A stretch of DNA of 64,000 nt, taken from JBEVJK01 sp040510195. Lineage in GTDB: Bacteria; Pseudomonadota; Alphaproteobacteria; Rhizobiales; Rhizobiaceae. The notes below the pieces were generated by a model. The model saw only the letters and a list, made by a program, of their open reading frames with translations, had not been told where the DNA came from and searched no databases. Made by a program: the position numbers and the translations under genes. Location of the stretch: NCBI GenBank assembly GCA_040510195.1, contig JBEVJK010000076.1, positions 1 to 64,000 of the forward strand, written 5' to 3'. The stretch's first letter is position 1. Every line of letters starts with the position of its first letter. Below are positions 26,132 to 34,515 of this stretch, piece by piece.

Positions 26132-27541
26132 TCATTGGGCCGCCACCTTCTCGACGTCCGGCAGAACCCAGGTCTTGTCGAAGAACTCCTTCTTCGGCCC
26201 GTAGAGGCGGAACATCAGTTCGAACCGACGGGCAGGGTCGGTCGGGACCCAATTGGTTTCCTTGCCTGTCGGCGCTTTGGGTCCGAACCAGATGTCGACC
26301 GAGCCGTCGGGATTGCTCTGGACTTCCGCGGCGTTCGAGGCGCGGCTCGCCCGTGGCATGTTCTTGATGAGGGCGTGGGTCTGTCGATCATAGGCCGTCA
26401 CTGACCAGTACTGCTCGACCGGCACGTTGGGTGGTACGGTCAAGCGATAGGTGCTGGCCCCATCATAGGCTTGGCCGTCCTTGCCGCGGATCGAGATGAG
26501 GTAGAACTGACCCGCGCCGAGGTTCTTGATGGCGACGAACGCGTAGCTGTAGGCCATCCCACGGTCATCGACCGGGTAGGCATTGGGATCGGCGAAACCC
26601 GATTGAGCCGCCTTGATGAGAGCTGGGGGAGCCGGGAATGTCCAGCGGCTCTGCGGCCAGTAGGGAGGCAATCCCGCGTCATACTTCGCCTCCAGGACGG
26701 CTTGCGCTTCCTTGATGCCCGCTTCCATCGCTGGGCCCATCGAAGGGTCGGGCTCGTAGGCCTTTCCCTTCTCGATCCCGAGCGTCCTCAGTTGGTCGAT
26801 CATGACGCGGTCGCGGTCCAGCCACGGTTCGGCCTGCACGACGCGGTTCAGATGTTCGAAGAAGGAGGGATCATACCGGATCGTGCTGTCGAACAACACA
26901 TCCTGCGCGTCGGTGAATACGGTCGGAGCCGGGTTGGCGGCCTGCGACAGCGGATAGACTTTTACCCCCTTCGCGTAGTCGAGCGAAGCTTTGACGTCGG
27001 CATCGCCGTGGCTCTTCAGGTTGGAGCGAATGAGCCCGTAGCCGCCATATGTTCCAGGTCTTAGCACCGTGTAGCCCTCGGGGACTGCTCCGGCGTAGTC
27101 CGGGGGCAGGATGAGGAACTTCGCTCCTTTCCCCTTATCGTCGCCCAACAGCCCGGCATCCGCCAACGGCGCCTGCCACACGTTGACGAAGTTGGCGTTG
27201 AGGGAGCCATTCGGTCCGGCGGGCGGGATTTCGATCACCACTGGCCCGACGTCCTTGGTGTTGTAGAAGGCGATGAAGTAGAGGGTGTCCGGGTTGGGCG
27301 TGAGCGTCTGGTTGTGCCAGTCGAGCGGTCGACCCCAGTAGACGACCTGGTTCTCCCGCGCGGCGGTCTTGGTCTGCATCTCCTGGCGCATCAGGTCGTA
27401 GTTGACGATAGGCATTCCCCAAATGACGGCCTCGGTGGCGCGGCGCTCGATGGTGCGCTGCTCAGAAGACGGCTTGTCTTGCGCCAACACGGCGCCTGCG
27501 GAGATGGTCAGTGCAACCAGACCAAGAAGAGCGTGTTTCAT
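26132..27541 (-). CDS. DUF1254/DUF1214 domain secreted protein
   Basis: The 469-residue precursor has a signal peptide (MKHALLGLVALTISAGAVLA, then QDKPS). It has an N-terminal DUF1254 domain (ATEAVIWGMPIVNYDLMRQE, TLTPNPDTLYFIAFYNT, VVIEIPPAG) and a C-terminal DUF1214 domain (VEQYWSVTAYDRQTHALIKN, GSVDIWFGPKAP, NWVPTDPARRFELMFRLYGP). The combination is widespread in proteobacteria and its biochemical function is unknown. The ATG at 27541 overlaps (ATGA) the end of an upstream open frame that belongs to the split membrane protein, suggesting the two were once coupled. Confidence 0.92.
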   Translation of the reverse strand: MKHALLGLVALTISAGAVLAQDKPSSEQRTIERRATEAVIWGMPIVNYDLMRQEMQTKTAARENQVVYWGRPLDWHNQTLTPNPDTLYFIAFYNTKDVGPVVIEIPPAGPNGSLNANFVNVWQAPLADAGLLGDDKGKGAKFLILPPDYAGAVPEGYTVLRPGTYGGYGLIRSNLKSHGDADVKASLDYAKGVKVYPLSQAANPAPTVFTDAQDVLFDSTIRYDPSFFEHLNRVVQAEPWLDRDRVMIDQLRTLGIEKGKAYEPDPSMGPAMEAGIKEAQAVLEAKYDAGLPPYWPQSRWTFPAPPALIKAAQSGFADPNAYPVDDRGMAYSYAFVAIKNLGAGQFYLISIRGKDGQAYDGASTYRLTVPPNVPVEQYWSVTAYDRQTHALIKNMPRASRASNAAEVQSNPDGSVDIWFGPKAPTGKETNWVPTDPARRFELMFRLYGPKKEFFDKTWVLPDVEKVAAQ

Positions 27542-27651
27542 CCGAGCCTCACATGGGTTTCGCGGTTCAGAGCATCCAGCCGCCGAGCGACATGACCGAA
27601 GGCGACCAGCAGACCGATGAAATAGATCAAGATGAAGAGGGCCTGGCTCAG
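27538..27651 (-). pseudogene. Detached C-terminal segment of the upstream membrane protein gene
   Basis: Directly after the TAG at 27652-27654 the same frame stays open for 37 codons. It encodes a hydrophobic helix and a charged tail (LSQALFILIYFIGLLVAFGH, then VARRLDALNRETHVRLG). It then stops with TGA overlapping the DUF1254 start as ATGA. The helix and the perfect coupling indicate that this is the last transmembrane segment of the gene at 27652-28053, separated by a nonsense codon. Confidence 0.6.
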
Positions 27652-28053
27652 CTACCACGCATTCTTCCCTGCTGCGACCGGGGCGTCGTAGAAGCCCGGC
27701 CTGATTGCATCGAACACGAAGTAGCCCGGATACCCCACCAAGAAGGTTCCGAGCAGGCCGACGACACATAACCAGAAGGACGCTGAGCTTTCTCCAGACA
27801 CCTGCGCCTGCGAAGCTCTCGCCTCAACGATCTGCAGCCCGCCGAGAGCGACCAAGCTCAGGCCGCCCATCTGCAGAACGGCGACAGAAAGCGTCCAGGG
27901 GCAACCCCGCCAGAGGGTGATGTTCTGGGTGAACAACTCCCCCGTTGGCCATCGGGCTCCGACGCAGCACTGCGCAATGACGCCGAACGACGCCAACACG
28001 CCGAGAACGAAAAGGCCAATGCCCCATTTGGCGAACCGGGCGCCGAGTTCCAT
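27652..28053 (-). CDS. Small integral membrane protein of unknown function, ended early by an in-frame TAG
   Basis: The 133-residue product starts MELGARFAKWGIGLFVLGVL behind a clear AGGAGG ribosome site. It has about three hydrophobic helices (residues about 10-32, 62-82, 95-118), with a WRGCPWTLSVAVLQMGG loop between. No family is recognised. The reading frame ends ...KNAW-TAG, but it continues in frame into another hydrophobic helix and then overlaps the DUF1254 gene. The intact form was therefore probably about 171 residues with four helices. The stop may be a point mutation (for example TGG to TAG) or a sequencing error. The pair with the DUF1254 gene suggests a shared process at the envelope. 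Confidence 0.65.
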   Translation of the reverse strand: MELGARFAKWGIGLFVLGVLASFGVIAQCCVGARWPTGELFTQNITLWRGCPWTLSVAVLQMGGLSLVALGGLQIVEARASQAQVSGESSASFWLCVVGLLGTFLVGYPGYFVFDAIRPGFYDAPVAAGKNAW

Positions 28054-28204
28054 CTGGGCCTCCTGTCCACAAGCGCGGTCGGACGTCTTCGCGCTAGCCG
28101 TTTTTTCAATCTGCGACCTACCGCCGCTCCACGGTCGGCAGCGTGTAGGATTTGTCGAGGATCGCCTCGGTCGGCACGAGGCTCTGACGATCAGCGGGGA
28201 ACGG

Positions 28205-28429
28205 TCAGGCTTCGTGCCCGGTTCCAAGGGATTGAGCAACCAATCCCTGTGGCGTTCGCATCAACAAAGCCTTGAGCTCGCCGGGGTCTCGTGTGCCCGA
28301 ACCATAGAGCGCGATCAGCCTCAGGGCCATCTCCTCCCGTTCAGGCGTGCCCTTGCCGATCATCCGTTCGGCACACACCTCATCGAGGACGGATTGCATG
28401 GTCTCGAGGTCGAACACCCGCCGTGTCAT
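28205..28429 (-). CDS. Small hypothetical protein
   Basis: A 74-residue soluble helical protein, beginning MTRRVFDLETMQSVLDEVCA and ending QGLVAQSLGTGHEA, with EREEMALRLIALYGSGTRDP in the middle. The heptad-like hydrophobic spacing and sensible amino acid composition support a real gene. The ribosome site (GGCAGGAT) is modest. No family is recognised. The much longer frame that continues upstream on this strand crosses the copper genes and is a shadow. Confidence 0.5.
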   Translation of the reverse strand: MTRRVFDLETMQSVLDEVCAERMIGKGTPEREEMALRLIALYGSGTRDPGELKALLMRTPQGLVAQSLGTGHEA

Positions 28430-28710
28430 ATCCTGCCAGGGACATCTTTGGTCTAACCTCCAACCATCGAAACGGGCCCGAGGCAGCCAAGCCCTCGGAC
28501 CCGACACCCAAGGACCGACGCTGACTGAAGTGGCGTGGTCTGTTCCACTATACAGCGCCCGGATTTTCAAGCCAATCGGAGGAGTGGCCCGATGATGACA
28601 TGCTCTGCCGAAGCCAGAGCCGAGGGGCGCCAGCGCGGTTCGCCAGGGCGGGTCCAATTTGCGAGAAGGGCGCTCGTGACAATGCCGGCAATGTCTGCCA
28701 TCCCTATCTG

Positions 28711-29097
28711 GTGAAGCATCTCCGGCGCATTCTCTCGGATCGGCTGAACGGCGGCCTTCTGGCCGCCTTGCTCGCCTACGCGCTTCTCTTCCAATCCGTC
28801 GCCGGGAGCTTCGCTGCCGCACAGATGGCGGGAATGCAGGCCGCAGGCATCGATTGTACGGCGCATGATCCCCGGCACATGAGCCGTGAGAAGAACGCCT
28901 CGCACGAGTGCTGTGGCACCTTGTGCCAAGCCATGTGCGGGGCAGGCCTCCAACTCTCCGCCGTCGATCACAGCCTCTACGTCGGCCCCCTGCAGCGGGA
29001 CAAGGCTGCGGCGGGCCCGGCATGCCCGACCGCTCCATGGCCCTCCCAGCGCGGCGGCCTCTGCGGCGAGGCGAGAGCCCCACCCGCTTCTGCGTAG
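28711..29097 (+). CDS. DUF2946-like Cys/His-rich protein of the copper cluster
   Basis: This roughly 128-residue protein has an N-terminal hydrophobic segment (GGLLAALLAYALLFQSVAGS) that can serve as signal or anchor. A putative metal-binding region follows, with Cys49, His52, His56, His65 and the tight cluster HECCGTLCQAMC (residues 65-76). This is the pattern of DUF2946/copper-periplasmic proteins found beside YcnI and CopCD genes. The GTG at 28711 is chosen because the family-like part (HLRRILSDRLNGG) starts there, though no strong ribosome site is visible; an ATG at 28600 would add an atypical segment. Copper binding is inference. Confidence 0.6.
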   Translation: MKHLRRILSDRLNGGLLAALLAYALLFQSVAGSFAAAQMAGMQAAGIDCTAHDPRHMSREKNASHECCGTLCQAMCGAGLQLSAVDHSLYVGPLQRDKAAAGPACPTAPWPSQRGGLCGEARAPPASA

Positions 29098-29155
29098 CCG
29101 ACGACCATCCACCCCCCAGTGGCGTCCCTTTTTTGCGCGCAGAAGGAGATCCGTC

Positions 29156-29686
29156 GTGCGCCCGTTTCGTCATCCCGCGGCAGCCGGTGCTGTCGCCATG
29201 CTCATCGTCGGCACCAGCCTCGCCTCCGCCCACATTACCTTGGAGCGACAGGAGGCCCCGGTCGGCTCCGCCTACAAGGCGGTGTTTCGAGTCGGGCATG
29301 GGTGCGAGGGGTCGCCGACGATCCGTATCCGCGTCCAGATCCCGGAGGGAGTGATCGCGGTGAAGCCGATGCCCAAGCCGGGCTGGACGGTCGAAACCGT
29401 CAAGGGCCGCTATGAGAAGAGCTACGACCTCTACGGCACGCCGATAGCCGAGGGGGTCAAGGAAGTCGTCTGGAGCGGCGGCAGCCTGCCAGACGAGTTC
29501 TACGACGAGTTCGTCCTGCGGGGGCAACTCACGGACAGCCTTCCAGCCAACGCCATGCTCTATTTCCCGACGGTCCAGGAATGCGACAAGGGGGTGGAGC
29601 GGTGGATCGAAATCCCCGAAGCCGGCAAGTCGGCCGACGACTACGAATATCCGGCACCGGGGGTCGAGCTGCTGCCCAAGAAGTAG
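29156..29686 (+). CDS. YcnI family (DUF1775) copper-associated protein
   Basis: This 176-residue secreted protein has a signal peptide ending TSLASA-H. The mature protein would start with histidine (HITLERQEAPVGSAYKA), as in YcnI, where the N-terminal His contributes to copper binding. Further family segments are FRVGHGCEGSPTIRIRVQIP, WTVETVKGRYEKSY and VVWSGGSLPDEFYDEF. The usual C-terminal membrane anchor of Bacillus YcnI is absent; the protein ends shortly after YEYPAPGVELLPKK. The GTG at 29156 has an AGAAGGAGA ribosome site. It lies between the DUF2946-like gene and the CopC-CopD gene. Confidence 0.9.
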   Translation: MRPFRHPAAAGAVAMLIVGTSLASAHITLERQEAPVGSAYKAVFRVGHGCEGSPTIRIRVQIPEGVIAVKPMPKPGWTVETVKGRYEKSYDLYGTPIAEGVKEVVWSGGSLPDEFYDEFVLRGQLTDSLPANAMLYFPTVQECDKGVERWIEIPEAGKSADDYEYPAPGVELLPKK

Positions 29687-29713
29687 AGCATTCGGGGGCA
29701 AGGCTTCATTGAG

Positions 29714-31330
29714 ATGCCGCTCCCCTCTGGCTCGACGATGACCTGGTTCGCCCGGCTGTTCCTACTATGCACGGCTATCGTCGCCGCGCTCGTCCTGCTT
29801 GCGGGAGAGGCGATGGCGCACGCCTCGCTGGTCAGTTCCGAGCCGGCGGACGGCGCCATGCTCGGCGAGATGCCGGCCGAGCTTCGATTGGTCTTCACCG
29901 AGCCGGTCTCGCCCATCGTGCTCAAGCTCGTGGGGCCTGAAGGCGCGGGCCGGCTGGACAAATACCGGCTGCAGGGGAGCGCGCTGGTCATCGAGGCGCC
30001 CGCCGGCCTCGCTCGGGGCTCCTATGCGCTGAGCTGGCGCGTCTCGTCCGTCGACGGGCATCCGGTCGGAGGCACGACGATCTTTTCGGTCGGCAGCCCC
30101 GGCCCTTCGGTGCCGGCGACGGCAATCGAGGCCTCGACCCCCCTCCGGCCCCTCATCTGGCTCACCAGGCTCGCGCTCTATCTGGGGCTGTTCGTGGGCG
30201 TCGGCGGCCTCGCCTTCGACGCCTTCGTCACGCCTTCGCCGGGGCTTGCCGTTCGCCTGTCCAAGAGCGCCATGGCCCTCGGCCTGGCCGCCCTGCTGCC
30301 GGCTGCGGCCTTGCAGGGCCTCGATCTGGTCGGAGTGGGGTTCGACAGGCTGAAGGATCCTGAGGTCTGGTCGGCCGCATTGTCGTCGACCTATATGGTG
30401 ACCTTGCTGCTGGCGGGTTCGGCCATGGGCGTCGGGCTGCTTGCGTGGTCGATGCCATCCGACTGGCGGCCGACCTTGTCGGCAGTCGCCCTCGCGGCGC
30501 TCGGCCTTGCCTTGGCAGCCAGCGGACACGCCAGCGCAGCGCCTCCCCGATGGCTGACACGGCCTGCCGTCTTTCTGCATGGCGTGGGCATTGCCATCTG
30601 GGTGGGGTCCCTGGTGCCGCTTGCGCTCAACATCGGCCGTGGAGGTGACCCCGCACGCCGCGCGCTTGCGCGTTTCTCGCGGATCATCCTCCCTGTCGTT
30701 GCCGTCCTGGCCCTGGCAGGCGCGGTGCTCGCCGTGATTCAGCTTCGTCACTTCGAAGCGCTCTGGACGACTGCCTATGGCAGGGTGCTGCTCGCCAAGC
30801 TGTCGCTTCTCCTGCTGCTTTTCACCTTGGCTGCGATCAACCGCTTCAGCCTCACGCCGGCGGTCCAAAAGCGGGAGCCGAAGGCGGCGCGACAGTTCAC
30901 ACGTTCGGTGCGCATGGAATTCGTCCTGGCGGCCCTGATCCTGGGCGTCGCGTCGTTCTGGCGCTTCACGCCGCCCCCGAGAAGCCTTGTCGCCGTTGCC
31001 GAAGCGCCTGTCTCCGTCCATCTCCACTCGGCCAAGGCCATGGCCGAGCTGACCATCTCGCCAGGCCGGGCAGGTCCGGTCTCCGCGGCTGCCTATGTCA
31101 TGAGCGGAGACTTCGGACCGCTCGATGCGAAGGAGGTGACACTCGCCTTCTCCCTCCCCGCCGCGGGCATCGAACCGGTCCGGCGCTCAATGCGAAGGCT
31201 GGGCGACGGCCGGTGGCAGCTCGATGCGGTCTCCCTTCCTGCAGCGGGGGAATGGACGGTGGAGGTCGACATTCTGATCTCGGACTTCGACAGAGCAAGG
31301 CTTCGAGGTGAGATGCCGATCAAGCGCTGA
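29714..31330 (+). CDS. Copper resistance CopC-CopD fusion protein
   Basis: The 538-residue protein combines a periplasmic CopC domain with a CopD-type membrane domain and a C-terminal periplasmic part. A signal peptide ends at AMA-HASLVSSEPADGAML, giving the mature N-terminal His of CopC, with DGHPVGGTTIFSVG at the end of that domain. About eight hydrophobic helices lie at residues 150-425. The last ~110 residues resemble the YtkA-like domain found in similar fusions. Such proteins handle copper uptake or delivery across the inner membrane. An internal ATG at 29738 would give a cleaner signal peptide (MTWFARLFLLC...). The gene follows the YcnI gene by 27 bases, consistent with one operon. Confidence 0.9.
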   Translation: MPLPSGSTMTWFARLFLLCTAIVAALVLLAGEAMAHASLVSSEPADGAMLGEMPAELRLVFTEPVSPIVLKLVGPEGAGRLDKYRLQGSALVIEAPAGLARGSYALSWRVSSVDGHPVGGTTIFSVGSPGPSVPATAIEASTPLRPLIWLTRLALYLGLFVGVGGLAFDAFVTPSPGLAVRLSKSAMALGLAALLPAAALQGLDLVGVGFDRLKDPEVWSAALSSTYMVTLLLAGSAMGVGLLAWSMPSDWRPTLSAVALAALGLALAASGHASAAPPRWLTRPAVFLHGVGIAIWVGSLVPLALNIGRGGDPARRALARFSRIILPVVAVLALAGAVLAVIQLRHFEALWTTAYGRVLLAKLSLLLLLFTLAAINRFSLTPAVQKREPKAARQFTRSVRMEFVLAALILGVASFWRFTPPPRSLVAVAEAPVSVHLHSAKAMAELTISPGRAGPVSAAAYVMSGDFGPLDAKEVTLAFSLPAAGIEPVRRSMRRLGDGRWQLDAVSLPAAGEWTVEVDILISDFDRARLRGEMPIKR

Positions 31331-31564
31331 AGCCCGCACGCAGATCACCGCAAGTTACCTTCCAGCCGATGTTCTTCGAACGTATCCGCCTGCGGGAAAA
31401 AGGACATCATCGAGCTCCGCGAATATCCCAACGCGTCGTTACGCGACGTCACCGCTCCGAACGCCGGCAACCATCGGTTGGGAAGTGACGCGACACCCTT
31501 CATTCCGGGAGGAGACCGTGCCATAGATGTCCCTGAGTTGAGCCGACCGATCAGGAGAGGGACG

Positions 31565-32161
31565 ATGACGGGTTCGATCCGAATGAAGCTTTTTCTGGCG
31601 ATGCCGCTGGTGCTCGCGCCGACGCTTGCCTCAGCCCATACCGGGTTGGGTGACACCGCCGGGCTGCTGCACGGCTTCATGCATCCGATCGGCGGCCTCG
31701 ACCACATCCTCGCAATGGTCATGGTCGGCGTCTTCGCCTTTCAGCTCGGCGGCCGCGCACGATGGGCGCTGCCTGCCGCCTTCGTCGGCATGATGGCGGT
31801 GGGCGGCCTGCTCGGCATGGGCGGGATCGCCGTCCCCTTCGTCGAGCTGGGCATTGCGCTGTCGGTGATCGTGCTCGGCACCGTGGTCGCCTTCGGCGTC
31901 CAGGCTCCGGTCGCGGCGGCGATCGGCGTCGTCGGCCTCTTCGCAATCTTCCATGGCCATGCGCATGGCGCCGAGATGCCGGAGAATGCGGCCGGACTCG
32001 CCTATGGCGTCGGCTTCATGGCGGCCACCGCGCTCCTGCATCTGACCGGGCTCGGCGGCGGCCTCTTGCTCGGCATGGCGCGCCATGGCCGTGCGGCCAT
32101 GCGCACCGCGGGCGGACTGGCCGCCGTGGCGGGGCTCGGCATCCTCGCCGGCGTCGTCTGA
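31565..32161 (+). CDS. HupE/UreJ family nickel permease
   Basis: This 198-residue protein has a signal-like first segment (to ASA-HTGLG) and about six helices. It has the family metal motif HPIGGLDHILAMVMVG (His-x4-Asp-His) near residue 41, and further histidines in FHGHAHGAEMP. HupE/UreJ proteins supply nickel to hydrogenase or urease. The urease operon lies convergent on the other strand and no hydrogenase genes are visible, so a UreJ-type role is the natural reading. The ATG at 31565 follows AGGAGAGGGACG. Confidence 0.9.
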   Translation: MTGSIRMKLFLAMPLVLAPTLASAHTGLGDTAGLLHGFMHPIGGLDHILAMVMVGVFAFQLGGRARWALPAAFVGMMAVGGLLGMGGIAVPFVELGIALSVIVLGTVVAFGVQAPVAAAIGVVGLFAIFHGHAHGAEMPENAAGLAYGVGFMAATALLHLTGLGGGLLLGMARHGRAAMRTAGGLAAVAGLGILAGVV

Positions 32162-32184
32162 CGAAGGCGCGGCCGCGCCGGAGG

Positions 32185-33486
32185 TCAGTCCGGCCGGCCG
32201 TGGCGTGCCCGGAAGACCACTTCGATCAGCACCGAGAGGATCACGATCGCCGCCACCGCAATGGCCGAGGCGACCGTCTGCGACGAGGACAGGAACTGCG
32301 CCACCATGACGATCAGCGCGACGACGCACAAAAGGAAGGCGATGGCGGGCAGAAACGGCGCAGCACCCGTCTCGTGGCGGAGGCGGATCGCCGCCACGTT
32401 GACTGCCGCATAGACGACCAGGAAACCGCCGCTCGTCGCCGCCGACAGCGCATGGATGTTGAGGGCGTTGACGGCGAGCAGCGCCAAGACGCCGATAACC
32501 AGCAGGCTCACCCAGGATTGGCCGCGAATCTCGCGCTCGAAGGCGGATGGCAGCTCCTCGTGCGCGGACAGCATCGGCGGCAGCTTGGCGGCGCCGAAAT
32601 AGTCGGCGTTGATGGCGGAAGCCGAGGCCAGCACCGCGCCGATCGTCATGAGGCCGAAGCCGAACGGTCCGAGAAACGTCGCGGCAGTCGCCGAAACGGC
32701 GAAATCGCTGGAGGCGGCGACCGCCTCGAAACTCATATGGCCGATCGCCACCAGGAAGGCGAAGAAGTAGATGACGATGGCGATGGCCACGCTGCCGAGC
32801 AGGGCGATCGGCAGCGTTCGCTTCGGGTTCTCGATGTCGGCCGAGGCGTTGGAGATCAGCTCGAAGCCCTCATAGGCGAGGAAGCCGAGCATGCCTGTGG
32901 CGATCACGCTGGAGAGCGGCGCCCATTGGGCGGGCTCGAACCGGCTCCAGTCGAGCTGGCCGATCAGCAGCCCGGCGACGATGAAGAGGCCGAGCACGCC
33001 GAGCTTGCCGACGTTGAGGAAGGTCTCCATGCGCTCCATCAACCCTGCGCCGGCGAAATTGACGACGCCTAGCAGGACGATTGCCGCCGAAGCGATGACG
33101 TTCTGCGCGACGCCGCGCATCTCGACCGGCAGGTAGGAGGCGGAATAGGACGCCATCGCCGAAGCGTAGACCGACATGATCGCCACATACGACAAGATCA
33201 GCAGCACGCTCATCGAGGCCGGCACGAGGCCGCGTCCATAGGCGATGCGCAGGAAGGCATTGGTGCCGCCCGGCCCGGGGTAGCGCAGTGTCAGCCCGAT
33301 ATAGGAGAAGGCGGTGGCGAGCGCGATCGCGCCGCCGATCAGGAAGGCGATCGGGGTGCCGCCGCGCGCCCCTGCGATGGTCAGCCCGAAGGTGGCGAAG
33401 AAGCCGCCGCCGACAATGCCGCCGACGCCGATCGACAGCGCGCCCAGCACGCCGATGGACGGCTTGGTGGTGGTGGCGTCGGTCAT
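32185..33486 (-). CDS. APC family amino acid permease
   Basis: This secondary transporter has 433 residues and about twelve hydrophobic helices. The N-terminal segment (IGVLGALSIGVGGIVGGGFF) carries the unwound helix-1 glycine motif of APC permeases, and LGFLAYEGFELISNASADIE is typical of helix 6-7. It is the last gene of the urease run, and its start overlaps the end of the urea transporter gene by 4 nt (ATGA), so it is co-translated. The substrate is unknown; a role linked to nitrogen acquisition or pH homeostasis with urease is possible. Confidence 0.88.
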   Translation of the reverse strand: MTDATTTKPSIGVLGALSIGVGGIVGGGFFATFGLTIAGARGGTPIAFLIGGAIALATAFSYIGLTLRYPGPGGTNAFLRIAYGRGLVPASMSVLLILSYVAIMSVYASAMASYSASYLPVEMRGVAQNVIASAAIVLLGVVNFAGAGLMERMETFLNVGKLGVLGLFIVAGLLIGQLDWSRFEPAQWAPLSSVIATGMLGFLAYEGFELISNASADIENPKRTLPIALLGSVAIAIVIYFFAFLVAIGHMSFEAVAASSDFAVSATAATFLGPFGFGLMTIGAVLASASAINADYFGAAKLPPMLSAHEELPSAFEREIRGQSWVSLLVIGVLALLAVNALNIHALSAATSGGFLVVYAAVNVAAIRLRHETGAAPFLPAIAFLLCVVALIVMVAQFLSSSQTVASAIAVAAIVILSVLIEVVFRARHGRPD

Positions 33487-34505
33487 CTGTCTGTCTCCTG
33501 GAAGATTCCGTCGTGAATGGGTGCATGCGGATGCGGCTGCAGCCGCGCCTTGGGCAACAGGAACAGCCAGGTGACGAACACGAACGGCGCCGTGAAGCTC
33601 GGAATGCCGAGCGGCGCCATCGCAGCGTCCATCGCGCCCTGGACGATGACGGTGAAGGCGGTGGCGAGCAGCGCGTAGAGCGCGACGCGCATGGACGGGC
33701 GATAGAAGACGCAGCCGACCGCGACGGCGGTCAGCACCGGGCTGAAGCCATAGAGGCCGGCCGAAACGGCGCCGGGACCGGCGCCGAGCCCGATCGCCAT
33801 GAGCAGCGCGACCGCCGAGCCCAGCAAGGCGAAGGCTGCCGCCCAGGGCGAGGCGACCGCCAGTCCGATCACGACGAGGACCCCGCTCACCCAATTGTCG
33901 ATCAGGAAGACCTGGGCCGGGCCTTTCAGCCAGGCGTCGAGCATGGCGAGGCCGCCGCCTTCCGTGGCCTCGCTTGCCTTCGCCGCAGCCGCAGCGAGCG
34001 CCGGAGGGCCCATGCCGGCGATGGAGACCGCACCGAAGGAATAGGCGGCCAGCATCAGGAACCAGGTGGTCAGCACGAAGGGAAAGGTGAGCGCTGGCGT
34101 GCCCCAGGTCTTCATGACGTTGGAGATCGCCAGCATGGCCACGGTGGAGACGGCGGCGCCGAGGACCAGCAGCACCCACATCGACGGCGTGGCCGCGAGG
34201 AAGGTCGGCACCGCGGCGCCGACCAGAACGCCGTTGAAGCCGAACATGCCTTGCTTCAGCGATGCTGCGTCGGCACTGAGCAGAATGGCCGTCGCAGTGG
34301 CCACCATGAGGCCGATGACGGCGCCGGCGACGACGGCCGGCGTGCCGGCCGTCAGAGCGCCCCACAGGATGGCCAGGAGGAAGAGGACCCCCGTCAGCGG
34401 GTCGTCCTGGAAGATCACCTGTCCGGCGCCGCGCAGATTGACGTCGACGAAGCGAACGGCGGCGCTGCCCGCCGCAAGCCTCTCCCAACCGTTCGCATCG
34501 GCCAT
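33483..34505 (-). CDS. Urea transporter (UT family)
   Basis: This 340-residue membrane protein has the two-fold UT architecture: FGFNGVLVGAAVPTF in the first half and YGFSPVLTAVAVGCVF in the second half mark the two selectivity-filter repeats, with TFPFVLTTWF and APFVFVTWLF ending each repeat. UT proteins form a urea channel in the inner membrane. It lies directly after ureD with a 10-base gap, matching the ureT position of the Brucella ure-2 operon. The ATG at 34505 is chosen; the upstream frame is Arg/Trp-rich shadow. Confidence 0.93.
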   Translation of the reverse strand: MADANGWERLAAGSAAVRFVDVNLRGAGQVIFQDDPLTGVLFLLAILWGALTAGTPAVVAGAVIGLMVATATAILLSADAASLKQGMFGFNGVLVGAAVPTFLAATPSMWVLLVLGAAVSTVAMLAISNVMKTWGTPALTFPFVLTTWFLMLAAYSFGAVSIAGMGPPALAAAAAKASEATEGGGLAMLDAWLKGPAQVFLIDNWVSGVLVVIGLAVASPWAAAFALLGSAVALLMAIGLGAGPGAVSAGLYGFSPVLTAVAVGCVFYRPSMRVALYALLATAFTVIVQGAMDAAMAPLGIPSFTAPFVFVTWLFLLPKARLQPHPHAPIHDGIFQETDR

Positions 34506-34515
34506 CGGAAGTCCC

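Noticed and set aside
28118..28207. Short minus-strand frame ending SLVPTEAILDKSYTLPTVERR
   Set aside because: It looks like a natural protein C-terminus and may be a gene relic, but it is too short and has no start or match to support a call.
28430..29701. Long minus-strand frame extending upstream of the small gene at 28205-28429
   Set aside because: It runs antisense through the DUF2946-like and YcnI-like genes, and its sequence is low-complexity Arg/Gly-rich.
31331..31564. Open frame upstream of the HupE/UreJ start (KDIIELREYPNASLRDV...)
   Set aside because: No start codon with a ribosome site and no family resemblance; the HupE signal peptide clearly starts at 31565.
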